Part shown: piece by piece, positions 50,982 through 60,128 of the stretch
Position numbering within the stretch: the stretch's first letter is position 1
Layout of the letters: each line of letters opens with the position of its first letter
Assembly: GCF_003952505.1 (NCBI RefSeq)
Contig: NZ_CP034450.1
Span: forward strand, 2,852,001-2,916,000
Direction of reading: 5' to 3'
From: Mesorhizobium sp. M4B.F.Ca.ET.058.02.1.1
GTDB lineage: Bacteria; Pseudomonadota; Alphaproteobacteria; Rhizobiales; Rhizobiaceae
Length of the DNA: 64,000 nucleotides
Notes under the pieces: model-generated
Seen by the model: only the letters and a program-made list of their open reading frames with translations
Databases searched by the model: none
What the model was told of the DNA's origin: nothing
Made by a program: the position numbers and the translations under genes

Positions 50982-52880
50982 ATGGTCAAGCCAACGTCGC
51001 GTAAAGCAATTCAGGGGTCAACCGCTCGTCAAGCGAAGTCGCCTATGCGTGACCCAGCCAATTCAGAACTGCCAACTTTTCGGCCCGTCCAGCTCGCAAC
51101 GCTCGTGGACGTCGTCCCTGCCGGCGACCGCTGGCTCCACGAAATGAAATATGACGGCTATCGCATTCTAGTCGCCGTCGGCAGCGGGCAAGCGCGTGCC
51201 TACACGCGATCTGGCCTGGACTGGTCTCACCGTTTTCCTTCCATTCTTTCGGAAGCCAGCAAGCTCAAGGTCGGGTCCGCCCTGATTGATGGCGAGGCCG
51301 TCGTTGTCGATGCAAACGGACGATCAAACTTCCAGGCCCTTCAAAACGCATTGAAGGGTGCGCCGGCGACCATCGACTTTTATGCCTTCGACCTCCTTCA
51401 ACTCGACGGCGAAGATCTCACCAGGCGTCCTCTCCTTGATCGCAAGGAAAAGCTCCAGGCCATTTTGCCCGCGAAGAACCCGGTGCTTCGTTATTCCGAT
51501 CATATCCTGGGTCGCGGAGAAGAGTTGCTCGAGCGCTTTTGCGCAGCTGGTCTCGAGGGGGTGGTTTCGAAGCTTGCCGATTCTCCTTATGTGGCGGCCC
51601 GCGGCGGAAACTGGCTCAAGATCAAGTGCATCAAGCGGCAGGAATTCGTGATTGTCGGCTGGACGCCGTCCGACAAGGTCCGCGCGTTCCGGTCATTGAT
51701 CCTTGGAGTGCATGACGGGGGCAAGCTGCGTTTTGCGGGGAAAGTCGGCACTGGCTTCGACACAGCTGAGCTTTTCCGCCTCATGAAGATCATGGCACCA
51801 CTCGAGCAGAAGGCCGCGACCGTCCAGGCGCCGCGAGCCGAAGTTCGCGGAGCACACTGGCTTCGGCCCAAGTTGGTGGCGGAGATTGCCTTCACAGAGA
51901 TGACCAACGAAGGAACGTTGAGACATCCGAGCTACCTTGGTCTGCGCGAAGACAAGAAGGCGGCCGCAGTCGTGCTGGAGACGGAACGTCGCACAGCCAA
52001 GCTGACCGCGGCGCCGGCGAACACCATCGCTATCAGCAACCGTGACCGCGTGATCTATCCGGAGTCCAATATCACCAAAGGCCAGCTTGCCGACCACTAT
52101 GCGGCCGTCGCGGAGATCATGTTGCCTTGGGTCGGCAGTCGGCCGATCAGCCTTGTTCGGTGTCCCCAGGGCCGGGCCAAGAAGTGCTTTTTCCAGAAGC
52201 ATGATGCCGGAAGCTTTGGCGACAAAGTCCACCATGTCGGCATCATGGAAAAGGACGGTCACGAGGAGCCATACCTTTATGTCGACGACGCCGATGGGCT
52301 GATGACCTGCGTCCAGATGGGAACGATCGAGCTGCATGGGTGGGGCGCTCGGATAGAGGATGTCGAAAAGGCAGACCGCCTCGTCTTCGATCTCGACCCG
52401 GATGAGGGTCTCGATTTCGAAGCCGTGCGCGCCGCCGCTTTCCAGTTTCGTGATATTTTGAAATCGCTGGGACTTACGACGTTCCCGATGCTGACGGGAG
52501 GCAAAGGAGTGCATGTGATCGCGCCGCTCACCCCACAGGCCGAGTGGCCGCAAGTGAAAGACTTTGCGCATCGCCTCGCTCAAGCGGTCGCTCAAAGCGA
52601 TCCCTCTCACTTCACGGCCGCGTTGTCGAAGGCCCGCCGCAAGGGTCGCATCTTTGTCGACTATTTGCGCAACCAGCGTGGGGCGACCGCGATCATGCCT
52701 TATAGCGCGAGGTCCCGACCTGGCGCTCCGGTCGCGGCGCCGATCACCTGGGCGGAGATGAAGACGATTGATGCGCCCTCGCATTTCCACGTCGGCGATG
52801 CTCCTGAACTGAAGAAACGCGCAGCTAGCAAATCTCTGGCGGGATGGGGTCGAGCCGACCAATCATTGCCGGATCTGTAG
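50982..52880 (+). CDS. ligD: DNA ligase D, ligase and primase domains, no 3'-phosphoesterase domain
   Basis: 632 residues from the ATG at 50982. Alternative upstream starts add only about 15 residues. The adenylation domain has HEMKYDGYR with Lys56, then IDGEAVVVD and GLEGVVSKLADS. An OB domain follows (FAGKVGTGF). From about 365 there is a LigD-type primase/polymerase (NRDRVIYPESNITKGQLADH, VFDLDPDEG with the metal Asp pair, GGKGVHVIAPL). The usual third domain, the phosphoesterase, is absent at both ends. Works with Ku in end joining. Confidence 0.93.
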   Translation: MVKPTSRKAIQGSTARQAKSPMRDPANSELPTFRPVQLATLVDVVPAGDRWLHEMKYDGYRILVAVGSGQARAYTRSGLDWSHRFPSILSEASKLKVGSALIDGEAVVVDANGRSNFQALQNALKGAPATIDFYAFDLLQLDGEDLTRRPLLDRKEKLQAILPAKNPVLRYSDHILGRGEELLERFCAAGLEGVVSKLADSPYVAARGGNWLKIKCIKRQEFVIVGWTPSDKVRAFRSLILGVHDGGKLRFAGKVGTGFDTAELFRLMKIMAPLEQKAATVQAPRAEVRGAHWLRPKLVAEIAFTEMTNEGTLRHPSYLGLREDKKAAAVVLETERRTAKLTAAPANTIAISNRDRVIYPESNITKGQLADHYAAVAEIMLPWVGSRPISLVRCPQGRAKKCFFQKHDAGSFGDKVHHVGIMEKDGHEEPYLYVDDADGLMTCVQMGTIELHGWGARIEDVEKADRLVFDLDPDEGLDFEAVRAAAFQFRDILKSLGLTTFPMLTGGKGVHVIAPLTPQAEWPQVKDFAHRLAQAVAQSDPSHFTAALSKARRKGRIFVDYLRNQRGATAIMPYSARSRPGAPVAAPITWAEMKTIDAPSHFHVGDAPELKKRAASKSLAGWGRADQSLPDL

Positions 52881-52941
52881 CCCCACTCCGCGAAAAGGCA
52901 GCAAGGCTGGACTAGGGGGCCTCACTGCCTTTGGCGTGATT

Positions 52942-52966
52942 GGAACCTGCGGAGATTGGCCCCGTT
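52942..52966 (+). promoter_or_regulatory. EcfG-type promoter of polX, exact consensus
   Basis: GGAAC-N16-CGTT ends 8 bases before the ATG at 52975. Transcription would therefore begin almost at the start codon. Confidence 0.65.
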
Positions 52967-52974
52967 TGCCTTGA

Positions 52975-54681
52975 ATGGCCAAAACCGATCCGCGGACAGT
53001 CGCCAGTCTGCTTAGGGAATACGCACATCGAACGTCCCTGCGCGGAGACAATCCCTATCGCACCAAGGCTTACTTGCGCGCGGCCGATAGTCTGGCTGCG
53101 TTGTCGCAGCCGCTTGATCGGATCATCGCCGCGGGCGCCCTTACCAGAATCCCGGGAATCGGGGACGCGATCGCGGACATTGTGCGCAAGCTCTATGAAA
53201 CGGGTACGCATCCACGCCTTGAGACGCTGCGCGAGGAGGTGCCGGCAGGTGTGATGGAGCTTTTTACAATACCTGGCCTGCGGCCTGACAAGATCCTGAA
53301 GCTCCATCAGGCGCTCGGTGTGAACTCGTTGGCCGAGCTCGAAGCCGCGGCAAAGGCAGATCGCATCCGGCCTGTCAAAGGCCTTGGTGCTTCGCTTCAG
53401 ACAAGAGTCCTGCAAAACCTGGCTGTCGCTCGAAGCGGCGAAACACAGCTTCACCTGCACAAGGCCGCCGCACTCCTTGAGCATGCAATCCTATCGGTGA
53501 AGCAAGAGCATCCCGAATTTTCGCGTGTGGAAATCGCCGGTGATTTCCGGCGCGGTTGCGAACTTGTTGCCGACCTCGCGCTGGTCGCGCTGGGCAAGAA
53601 GCGGACCGCAATCGAGCAGTCCACGCTCAGGCTTGTCGTCACGGACAAGAAGCACTTTGGCGCGAGCCTTCTCGAAGCTACGGGTTCGGCGGCCCATCTT
53701 GAGCAGTTGAAGATATACGCGGTCGCGAGAGGATTTGCCCTCAAACCCGACGGGCTCTACCGCGGGAGAAGGCTGATCGCATCAGCGACAGAGGAGGAAA
53801 TCTACGGTGCGTTGGACCTGCAGTTCATCGAACCTGAACTGCGCGAAGGCAGGGACGAGATTGGGCGGGCAGCGAGGCGGCAGCTCCCTACCCTCGTCCG
53901 GGACGAAGATCTGCATGGTATCCTGCATTCTCACACGACCGCATCCGATGGTACCGAGACGCTTGAGGCAATGGCTGAAGCGACGCGCAAGCGCGGGTTC
54001 GACTACTTTGGTGTCGCCGACCATTCGCAGTCTGCCCACTACGCGGGCGGCCTCACACTGCAGGAGATTGCCGAGCAGCACCGTGAAGCGGATCGTCTGA
54101 ACAAGAGGTATGGCGGAAAATTCCGTGTCCTGAAGGGCATTGAGGCCGACATCCTGGCTGACGGCTCGCTTGATTATCCGGACCACGTCTTGAAGCAGTT
54201 CGATTTCGTTGTCGCGAGCGTGCACAGCCGCTTCAAGTTGCCGAAGAAAGAACAGTCGGACCGTATCATTGAGGCAATCGCGAACCCCCTGACGACAATC
54301 ATCGGGCACATGACCGGTCGCCAATTGTTGCGTCGTCCCGGCTACGAGCTCGACGTCGACAAGGTCCTCAGAGCGTGCGCGAAATATGGTGTCGCTGTCG
54401 AAATCAACGCGCATCCCTGGCGTCTCGATCTCGACTGGCGCTGGCATCAGAAGGCCCTCGACTACGGCTGCATCTTCAGCATCAATCCGGACGCCCATTC
54501 AATCCGCGAACTCGACCACATGCATTGGGGCGTCGAAATGGCCCGCAAGGGAGGTGTCCCCAGAGACCGGGTTCTCAATGCCATGGGTTTGACGGCTCTG
54601 CTTGCGCATCTTTCAAAGCGCAAGTCCGCCCGCAACGGCGGCAACCGTCACTCGCCTGCGAAGAGCCCTAGAGCCGCGTAA
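52975..54681 (+). CDS. polX: PolX-type protein: degenerate polymerase domain plus PHP exonuclease
   Basis: 568 residues. Helix-hairpin-helix part 1-150 (RIPGIGDAIADIVRKLYETG). The polymerase palm at about 185-205 reads AGDFRRGCELVADLALVA. The canonical GS is GD, and the DxD metal pair is Asp200/Ala202, so nucleotidyl transfer may be lost. The PHP domain from 314 is intact: LHGILHSHTTASDGTETL (His318, His320), GIEADILADG, SVHSRF, HMTGR, EINAHPWRLDLD and INPDAHS. Likely a 3'-5' exonuclease/phosphoesterase for end cleaning. No ribosome site; leaderless start probable. Confidence 0.9.
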   Translation: MAKTDPRTVASLLREYAHRTSLRGDNPYRTKAYLRAADSLAALSQPLDRIIAAGALTRIPGIGDAIADIVRKLYETGTHPRLETLREEVPAGVMELFTIPGLRPDKILKLHQALGVNSLAELEAAAKADRIRPVKGLGASLQTRVLQNLAVARSGETQLHLHKAAALLEHAILSVKQEHPEFSRVEIAGDFRRGCELVADLALVALGKKRTAIEQSTLRLVVTDKKHFGASLLEATGSAAHLEQLKIYAVARGFALKPDGLYRGRRLIASATEEEIYGALDLQFIEPELREGRDEIGRAARRQLPTLVRDEDLHGILHSHTTASDGTETLEAMAEATRKRGFDYFGVADHSQSAHYAGGLTLQEIAEQHREADRLNKRYGGKFRVLKGIEADILADGSLDYPDHVLKQFDFVVASVHSRFKLPKKEQSDRIIEAIANPLTTIIGHMTGRQLLRRPGYELDVDKVLRACAKYGVAVEINAHPWRLDLDWRWHQKALDYGCIFSINPDAHSIRELDHMHWGVEMARKGGVPRDRVLNAMGLTALLAHLSKRKSARNGGNRHSPAKSPRAA

Positions 54682-54829
54682 CGAGCCGCGGTCTAGCACG
54701 AGTCGCTGCCTGGAACGCGATCCGCGGCCGGGCTCCATGCCGGAAACAGATCCGCGACCCTCACCCCGACGTAGCATCAGGTTCTGCATGAGCCTTCAGT
54801 CTAAGCCGGTAGGACATGGACCCACTCCC

Positions 54830-54854
54830 GGAACGTAGGGCCTTTGTTTTCGTT
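54830..54854 (+). promoter_or_regulatory. EcfG-type promoter of the PRC-barrel gene, exact consensus
   Basis: GGAAC, 16 bases, CGTT, 61 bases before the ATG at 54916. Confidence 0.7.
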
Positions 54855-54915
54855 GGTAGAAATGACGTTGGCAGATCCGACGGTCAATCAACCAAGGCAA
54901 CAGGAGGAATTTCAC

Positions 54916-55769
54916 ATGGTCCGCAAGATACTGGCTACGGTGGCCACGGCTGCTCTCATGTCGACGGTGCTGTGCACCGCCGGTGCTTACGCCGCAAATA
55001 CCGCCAAACCCGGTGCCCAGACGGAGGTCGTTGCTCCGGTCACGGATGGCAGGCTCGTTTCCAAGATCATGGGAGCCGCGGTCTACGACAGCACCGCAGA
55101 TGACGCGACGAAGATCGGCGATGTTAATGACATCGTCCTCGACAAGAACGGGAACGCCAAACTCGTCGTCATTGGCGTCGGGGTTTCCTCGGCGTGGGCG
55201 AAAAGAATGTCGCCTACGATTTCAACAAGCTTGAATGGATCAACAAGAACGGCGATCGCTGGCTGGTCGCAAAGACGACCAAAGATGAGCTTAATGCTCA
55301 GCCCAATTTCGATACGACGGCCTACGATCCTGCGGCAGCCTCGACGACCCAGCCGACCAAAAGCACGGCGGACACTCAAGCGACAACTGCCAAAACCGAT
55401 ACGACTGCGACGGCCTCGATCGACAAGTCGAGCTTGACCGAAATGCCCTCAGACAAAATCAGCGCGGCAAATCTGATCGGAACCAACGTTTATGGCGCAG
55501 ATGATGCGAAGGTCGGCGAGATCGGCGACGTGATCCTGACAGGCGACAACAAGGTCGACTCGATAATTGTTGATGTAGGCGGCTTCCTGGGCATTGGCGA
55601 AAAGAAGGTCGCCGTCGGCATGGAGAACCTCAAGTTCTTGACCGACAAGAACGGCAATCGCTACCTCTATACGGACTTCAGCAAGGACCAGTTGGAGGCG
55701 CAAACTGCCTACGACAAGGCCACTTACGCCCAAAACCGCGATAAGCAACGGATAATCATCAACAAGTAA
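54916..55769 (+). pseudogene. Exported two-PRC-barrel protein, frameshifted
   Basis: ATG at 54916 after AGGAGGA; signal peptide MVRKILATVATAALMSTVLC with cleavage after AYA. The first PRC-barrel begins VSKIMGAAVYDSTADDATKI. At the GGGG run near 55183 one G appears missing; with it the frame reads GFLGVGEKNVAYDFNKLEWI. The second barrel (SAANLIGTNVYGADDAKVGE to FLGIGEKKVAVGMENLKF) shows the expected GFLGIGEK spacing and is intact to 55769. Possibly a sequence error in an otherwise normal gene. Confidence 0.8.
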
Positions 55770-55990
55770 AGAACTACCGAAGCGCGCGTCGTCCACGGCG
55801 GGCGCTTTGGTCATCCGGTGACAGAAGCGGGCCTTGAAATTAGCCGACGAGGTTCGCCATAGCTCTGCAGATATCAGCGACCTCGTCCTGTCTGATGTCC
55901 CTCGCGTGTCGAAAGAGACGCGGTTAGAGGGGCTGGCCTGACCTCGCAGATCAGTCTTCTCCTGATATCCGCAGCATAGCGGTGACTAAG

Positions 55991-56296
55991 ATGTATCTCA
56001 TCCAAATCCTGTTGCCTCGCTCAGACAACCAGGGCCAACTGTACCCCCGAAGAGATTTCGACCGTTTGAAAGAGGAACTGGCGGCTCGCTTCGATGGCGT
56101 GACTGCCTATCTCCAGGCGCCTGCGGAGGGTCTTTGGAAGGACCGCGGAAAAACAGACAGCGACGATATCGTCATCTTCGAGGTGATGACGCCAAGCATG
56201 GATGTTTCAGATTGGCGGCGCCGACAGGGCGACCTGGAGCACCTCTTTCGGCAGGAAAATATTGTGGTCCGCTACTGGACGATAACACTTCTTTGA
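55991..56296 (+). CDS. Conserved hypothetical protein
   Basis: 101 residues from the ATG at 55991 (GTG 55982 also in frame). YLIQILLPRSDNQGQLYPRR, DGVTAYLQAPAEGLWKDRGK and IVIFEVMT, ending in RQENIVVRYWTITLL, form an alpha/beta pattern seen in a widespread proteobacterial hypothetical family. Function unknown. No EcfG element seen. Confidence 0.6.
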   Translation: MYLIQILLPRSDNQGQLYPRRDFDRLKEELAARFDGVTAYLQAPAEGLWKDRGKTDSDDIVIFEVMTPSMDVSDWRRRQGDLEHLFRQENIVVRYWTITLL

Positions 56297-56492
56297 AGCT
56301 CAGACTCGCTGGCCGCTCCGGAACAAGACTGAGGCATTCAGCTTGCGAGACGATAGGCCTGGTCGCACCTGGCACCGACGCTCAATGTCATCGTCAAGAC
56401 GCATGATCGGCATCATCCAGATCGCACTGCCATTGTATCAATGACGACCGGCGCCTCCACCGACACGGTCGTCTCCCACGATCGCGGCTCGG

Positions 56493-57569
56493 ATAGGTCG
56501 CACCACGGGCAAAGGCATCTCGGGCAACCTTTCTCGCTATTACCCTGCCCCCCTGCTTTATCTTGTGGTCGTCCTGCTATTTTCCGCCAATGTGATCAAC
56601 ATTGGTGCCGACTTAAGCGCGATGGCTGATGCGCTCAACCTTCTGATCGGAGGGCCTAGCTCGGTCTATGTCCTGGGGTTTGCGCTGGTCAGCGTGGCGG
56701 CAATCGTGTTCCTCAAATACAGCCGTTACGTGAAAATCCTTAAATGGACCACGCTTAGCCTGTTCGCCTATGTCGTGGCGATGTTCGCTGCAAACGTTCC
56801 GTGGCGCGAAGCGGCAAATGGGGTGTTGATTCCGCACGTCGAATGGAACGGCACGTTCTTCACGACGCTGCTTGCCATCTTGGGCACAACCATTTCTCCC
56901 TACCTGTTTTTCTGGCAGGCTTCGCAAGAGGTCGAGGAGGAAAAGCTCGATCCTTCCGCCAAGCCCCTGAAATGGGCACCGTGGCAGGCTCGAAAAGCGT
57001 TCGGGCGGATTCGCGCTGACACACTGGTTGGGATGGCCCTGTCCAACCTTATTGCCATCGCCATCATCTTCACCACTGCTGCGACGCTCAACAAGGCAGG
57101 GGTAACCGATATCTCCTCTTCCACGGACGCGGCGAAGGCATTGGAACCGGTGGCCGGCAAATTCGCCTTCATCATCTTTGCGGCCGGAATCATCGGTACC
57201 GGGTTACTGGCCGTTCCGGTGCTCGCGGGATCGGCCGCCTTCGCAGTCGGCGAGGCCCTACACTGGAAGGTTGGCCTGGCCCGTGAACCGAAGGAGGCAG
57301 TGGCTTTCTATGGGACGCTTACCATAGCCGCGGCTCTTGGCACCGGCATCATGTTCACGCCAATCGACCCGATCAAGGCGCTTTATTGGAGCGCCGTAAT
57401 CAACGGCATCTGCGCGGTGCCGGTGATGGTCGTAATGATGCTTATGGCTGGCCGGGCCGACATAATGGGAGACTTCCCCATACGAGGGTGGCTCCGTTCC
57501 CTGGGGTGGCTCTCGACCGTAGCCATGACGCTATGCGTCGTTGGTTTGGCGGCTCAGTGGCTACTGTGA
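56493..57569 (+). pseudogene. Nramp-type metal transporter lacking its N terminus
   Basis: The readable part begins IGRTTGKGISGNLSRYYPAP and continues through helices 3-11, including FSANVINIGADLSAMADAL, ILGTTISPYLFFWQASQEVE and VLAGSAAFAVGEALHW. The helix-6 metal-binding region is retained. No start codon, and the first two helices with the DPGN/DPSG metal-binding motif, are found upstream. The gene seems truncated by an unseen rearrangement near 56440-56490. An internal ATG at 56565 cannot rescue transport. Confidence 0.8.
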
Positions 57570-57595
57570 CCGCTTTCGAATTCCGGGAGCGGTGG

Positions 57596-57742
57596 ATGAG
57601 CAAGCCGATAGAGAAACGGCCTGTCAGCTATGACGCTGAGGTCTGGGCAAAAAAATATGGCCCGACGCTCAAGCAGGCCAAGACGATCATCAGTTCAAAC
57701 GGCTGTGACGTTGGCGCTGCCGCATTCATTCGCGTTTGGTAA
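57596..57742 (+). CDS. Small DUF3606-like protein
   Basis: 48 residues, ATG at 57596 with GGGAGCGG before it. MSKPIEKRPVSYDAEVWAKK followed by YGPTLKQAKTIISSNG resembles the DUF3606 core (WAKKFG..xxLxxAxxxxG). Short and stress-type; too short for automatic calling. Confidence 0.5.
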   Translation: MSKPIEKRPVSYDAEVWAKKYGPTLKQAKTIISSNGCDVGAAAFIRVW

Positions 57743-57980
57743 TGAGGGGCATTAGATCGCCAGCCCGCCGACGGCCGACACCTGGTGGCGTGCCTTGAGG
57801 TATCTCACTTCATGGAGTAGCGAATTCCAATAGGTGCCGATCAGCACCATACTGGTCGCCGCTCGCATAGAAGGCACAAGGCCGCGTTTGACCTTGACGC
57901 ACAAGCCGACGGCATTCGTTCCGGCGACTTCGCCACACCCGAGGCGAAATTCCTGCGCGGCTGGCCTGCTGCTGGCGGCC

Positions 57981-58005
57981 GGAACTGGCGGTCACGCCAC
58001 GCGTT
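57981..58005 (+). promoter_or_regulatory. EcfG-type promoter of DUF892 copy 2, exact consensus
   Basis: GGAAC, 16 bases, CGTT, 39 bases before the ATG at 58045. The rest of the 57743-57980 gap has no recognised gene. Confidence 0.72.
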
Positions 58006-58044
58006 CTCCAAAGATCTTTCGGCAATGAAGATTGGGAGCGCGCT

Positions 58045-58551
58045 ATGGGCCTGTTTACGAAGGACATCAAGACAATGGACGATCTGTTCCTGCACGTTTT
58101 GCAGGACATCTACTATGCTGAAAAACAGATTCTGAAGGCGCTCCCCGATATGGTTGAAAAGGCCACCAACCGGGATTTGACGGCGGCTTTCAAAGCCCAC
58201 CTCGCCGAGACGCAAAAGCACGTCCAACGGCTGGAGCAAGCCTTCGAGCTTATCGGTGAAAACCCGAAGGGGACGACCTGCCCGGCGATCGATGGCATCA
58301 TCAAGGAAGCCAACGGGATCGCAGGCGAGGTTGCCGAGAAGAAAGTGCTCGACGCCGCCCTGATTGCCGCCGCACAGGCCGTCGAGCATTATGAGATTGC
58401 CCGCTACGGAACTCTGATTGCGTGGGCTCAGCAGAGCGGCAACGAAGCCGTCGCCCGACTTCTCACTGCGACCCTCAACGAGGAAAAGGCGGCCGACAAG
58501 AAGCTCACCACCATCGCCGAACGGAAAGTCAACGAGAAGGCGTCGACTTGA
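58045..58551 (+). CDS. DUF892 ferritin-like protein (copy 2)
   Basis: 168 residues. MDDLFLHVLQDIYYAEKQIL, FKAHLAETQKHVQRLEQAFE and AQAVEHYEIARYGTLIAWAQ define the same four-helix DUF892 family as 28270-28776, and both are the same length. It heads an operon with a Rieske-FAD oxidoreductase and a cupin gene. Confidence 0.92.
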   Translation: MGLFTKDIKTMDDLFLHVLQDIYYAEKQILKALPDMVEKATNRDLTAAFKAHLAETQKHVQRLEQAFELIGENPKGTTCPAIDGIIKEANGIAGEVAEKKVLDAALIAAAQAVEHYEIARYGTLIAWAQQSGNEAVARLLTATLNEEKAADKKLTTIAERKVNEKAST

Positions 58552-58574
58552 TCGATGCGCTTGGGGACGCTTGC

Positions 58575-60128
58575 ATGAACGCGCGCGCTGAACTCACCCG
58601 ATCCCTTTGGATGAAGGTCGACGTCTATCCCGATGCGCCGAAATTCTCGGGCAAGAAGAGCTGTGACACGGTCATCATAGGAGCGGGGATCGCCGGACTG
58701 TCGATCGCTCACGAACTGGCCAACATCGGCCAGAAGGTCATCGTCATCGATCGCGGAACGATCGCCGGCGGTATGACATCGCGAACCACGGCGCATCTGG
58801 CGCCGATCTGTGACGATGGGCTCAGCGCGTTGATCAACCTGCGGGGTGAAGACGTTGCAAGGCTGTTCCAGCAAAGTCAGGAGGCCGCGGTCGCCCGCAT
58901 CGAGGAAAACGTCTCGGAGTTACGGATCGACTGCAATTTTCGCAGGTTGGACGCGTTTCTGTTTCCGGCGATGGGTATCGACCCCAAGGACGCCCGCGAT
59001 CAACGCCAGCAAGAATTCGATGCGGCACGAAAGGTCGGGGCCGCTGTCGAACTGGTAACTGGCTTGCCGCTCAAGGGCTTCGAGGAGGCGCCGGTCCTGT
59101 GCTACCCCAACCAGGCGACTTTCCATCCGTTGAGATATCTGCGTGGGCTTGCGGGATCGATCCGCGAAAGCGGCTCCCTCATTTTCGCCGACAGCGCCGC
59201 GACCTCCGTCGAGGAACTGCCCGAGGACGGCGTGCGAGTCTCCACCGAGAACAGCGGCGTGATTGAAGCGGGATCGGCCGTCGTCGCCACGAACTCGCCG
59301 ATCAACGATCGCTTTCAGCTGCACACCAAGATGTCGCCCTACCGGACCTACGCGATTGCTTTCACATTGCCGAAGGGTGCGCTCCCCGATGCGTTGTTCT
59401 GGGACACGGGCGATCCTTACCACTACGTCCGAATGAATCCCGGTCCCGGCTCGGTTGACCATCTGATCGCAGGCGGAGCCGACCACAAATCCGGCGAATC
59501 CGACGACGGCGACATTCGTTTCGAGGCAATCGAGGCCTGGATAAGAGCGCTCGTGCCAAGCTTGGGCAAAGAGGTCACGCGCTGGTCGGGGCAGGTTCTG
59601 GACACCATCGACTATTGCGCCTTCATCGGCCTCAATCCCGGCAGCAAGTCGGTCTATGTCGTCACCGGCGATTCCGGCCAGGGAATAACGCATGGCGCGC
59701 TGTCCGGCTTGCTGGTGAAGGATATGATTTCGGGCAAGGAGAACCCGTGGGCCGAGGTCTACGACCCGTCGCGCAACACACCCTCCGGAGTGATCAACTA
59801 TGTTCGTGAAAACCTGTCCGCGGTCAAAAATCTCGCCGGCTATTTGCTTCCGGGTGACTTGAAGTCACTGGCCGAGCTTGCCCCTGGCCAAGGCGGGGTC
59901 CTGCGGGACGGACTGCGCAAGATCGCAGCCTGCCGCGATATGGCTGGAAAGCTCTATCTGAATTCCGCCGTCTGCACGCATTCTGGATGCGAGGTGGCCT
60001 GGAATTCCACCGAGCAGTGCTGGGACTGCTGCTGTCATGGCTCCCACTTTGCTCCCGACGGCACCGTGCTCAACGGGCCGGCCGTTGGTCGTCTCAACCC
60101 CGTGGACGCACCGGCGGGAGGAACATGA
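58575..60128 (+). CDS. FAD-dependent oxidoreductase with C-terminal Rieske domain (copy 2)
   Basis: 517 residues from the ATG at 58575. FAD motif DTVIIGAGIAGLSIAHELAN. Body segments GGMTSRTTAHLAPICDDGLS and VTGDSGQGITHGALSGLL match copy 1 at 23222. The Rieske ligands are CTHSGC and CCCHGS. The stop overlaps the cupin start. Likely oxidises a small amine-containing compound; the substrate is unknown. Second gene of the DUF892 operon. Confidence 0.88.
   Translation: MNARAELTRSLWMKVDVYPDAPKFSGKKSCDTVIIGAGIAGLSIAHELANIGQKVIVIDRGTIAGGMTSRTTAHLAPICDDGLSALINLRGEDVARLFQQSQEAAVARIEENVSELRIDCNFRRLDAFLFPAMGIDPKDARDQRQQEFDAARKVGAAVELVTGLPLKGFEEAPVLCYPNQATFHPLRYLRGLAGSIRESGSLIFADSAATSVEELPEDGVRVSTENSGVIEAGSAVVATNSPINDRFQLHTKMSPYRTYAIAFTLPKGALPDALFWDTGDPYHYVRMNPGPGSVDHLIAGGADHKSGESDDGDIRFEAIEAWIRALVPSLGKEVTRWSGQVLDTIDYCAFIGLNPGSKSVYVVTGDSGQGITHGALSGLLVKDMISGKENPWAEVYDPSRNTPSGVINYVRENLSAVKNLAGYLLPGDLKSLAELAPGQGGVLRDGLRKIAACRDMAGKLYLNSAVCTHSGCEVAWNSTEQCWDCCCHGSHFAPDGTVLNGPAVGRLNPVDAPAGGT

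Noticed and set aside
51693..52862. 389-codon minus-strand frame antisense to ligD
   Set aside because: Shadow of a real gene in a GC-rich genome; ligD motifs are unambiguous on the plus strand.
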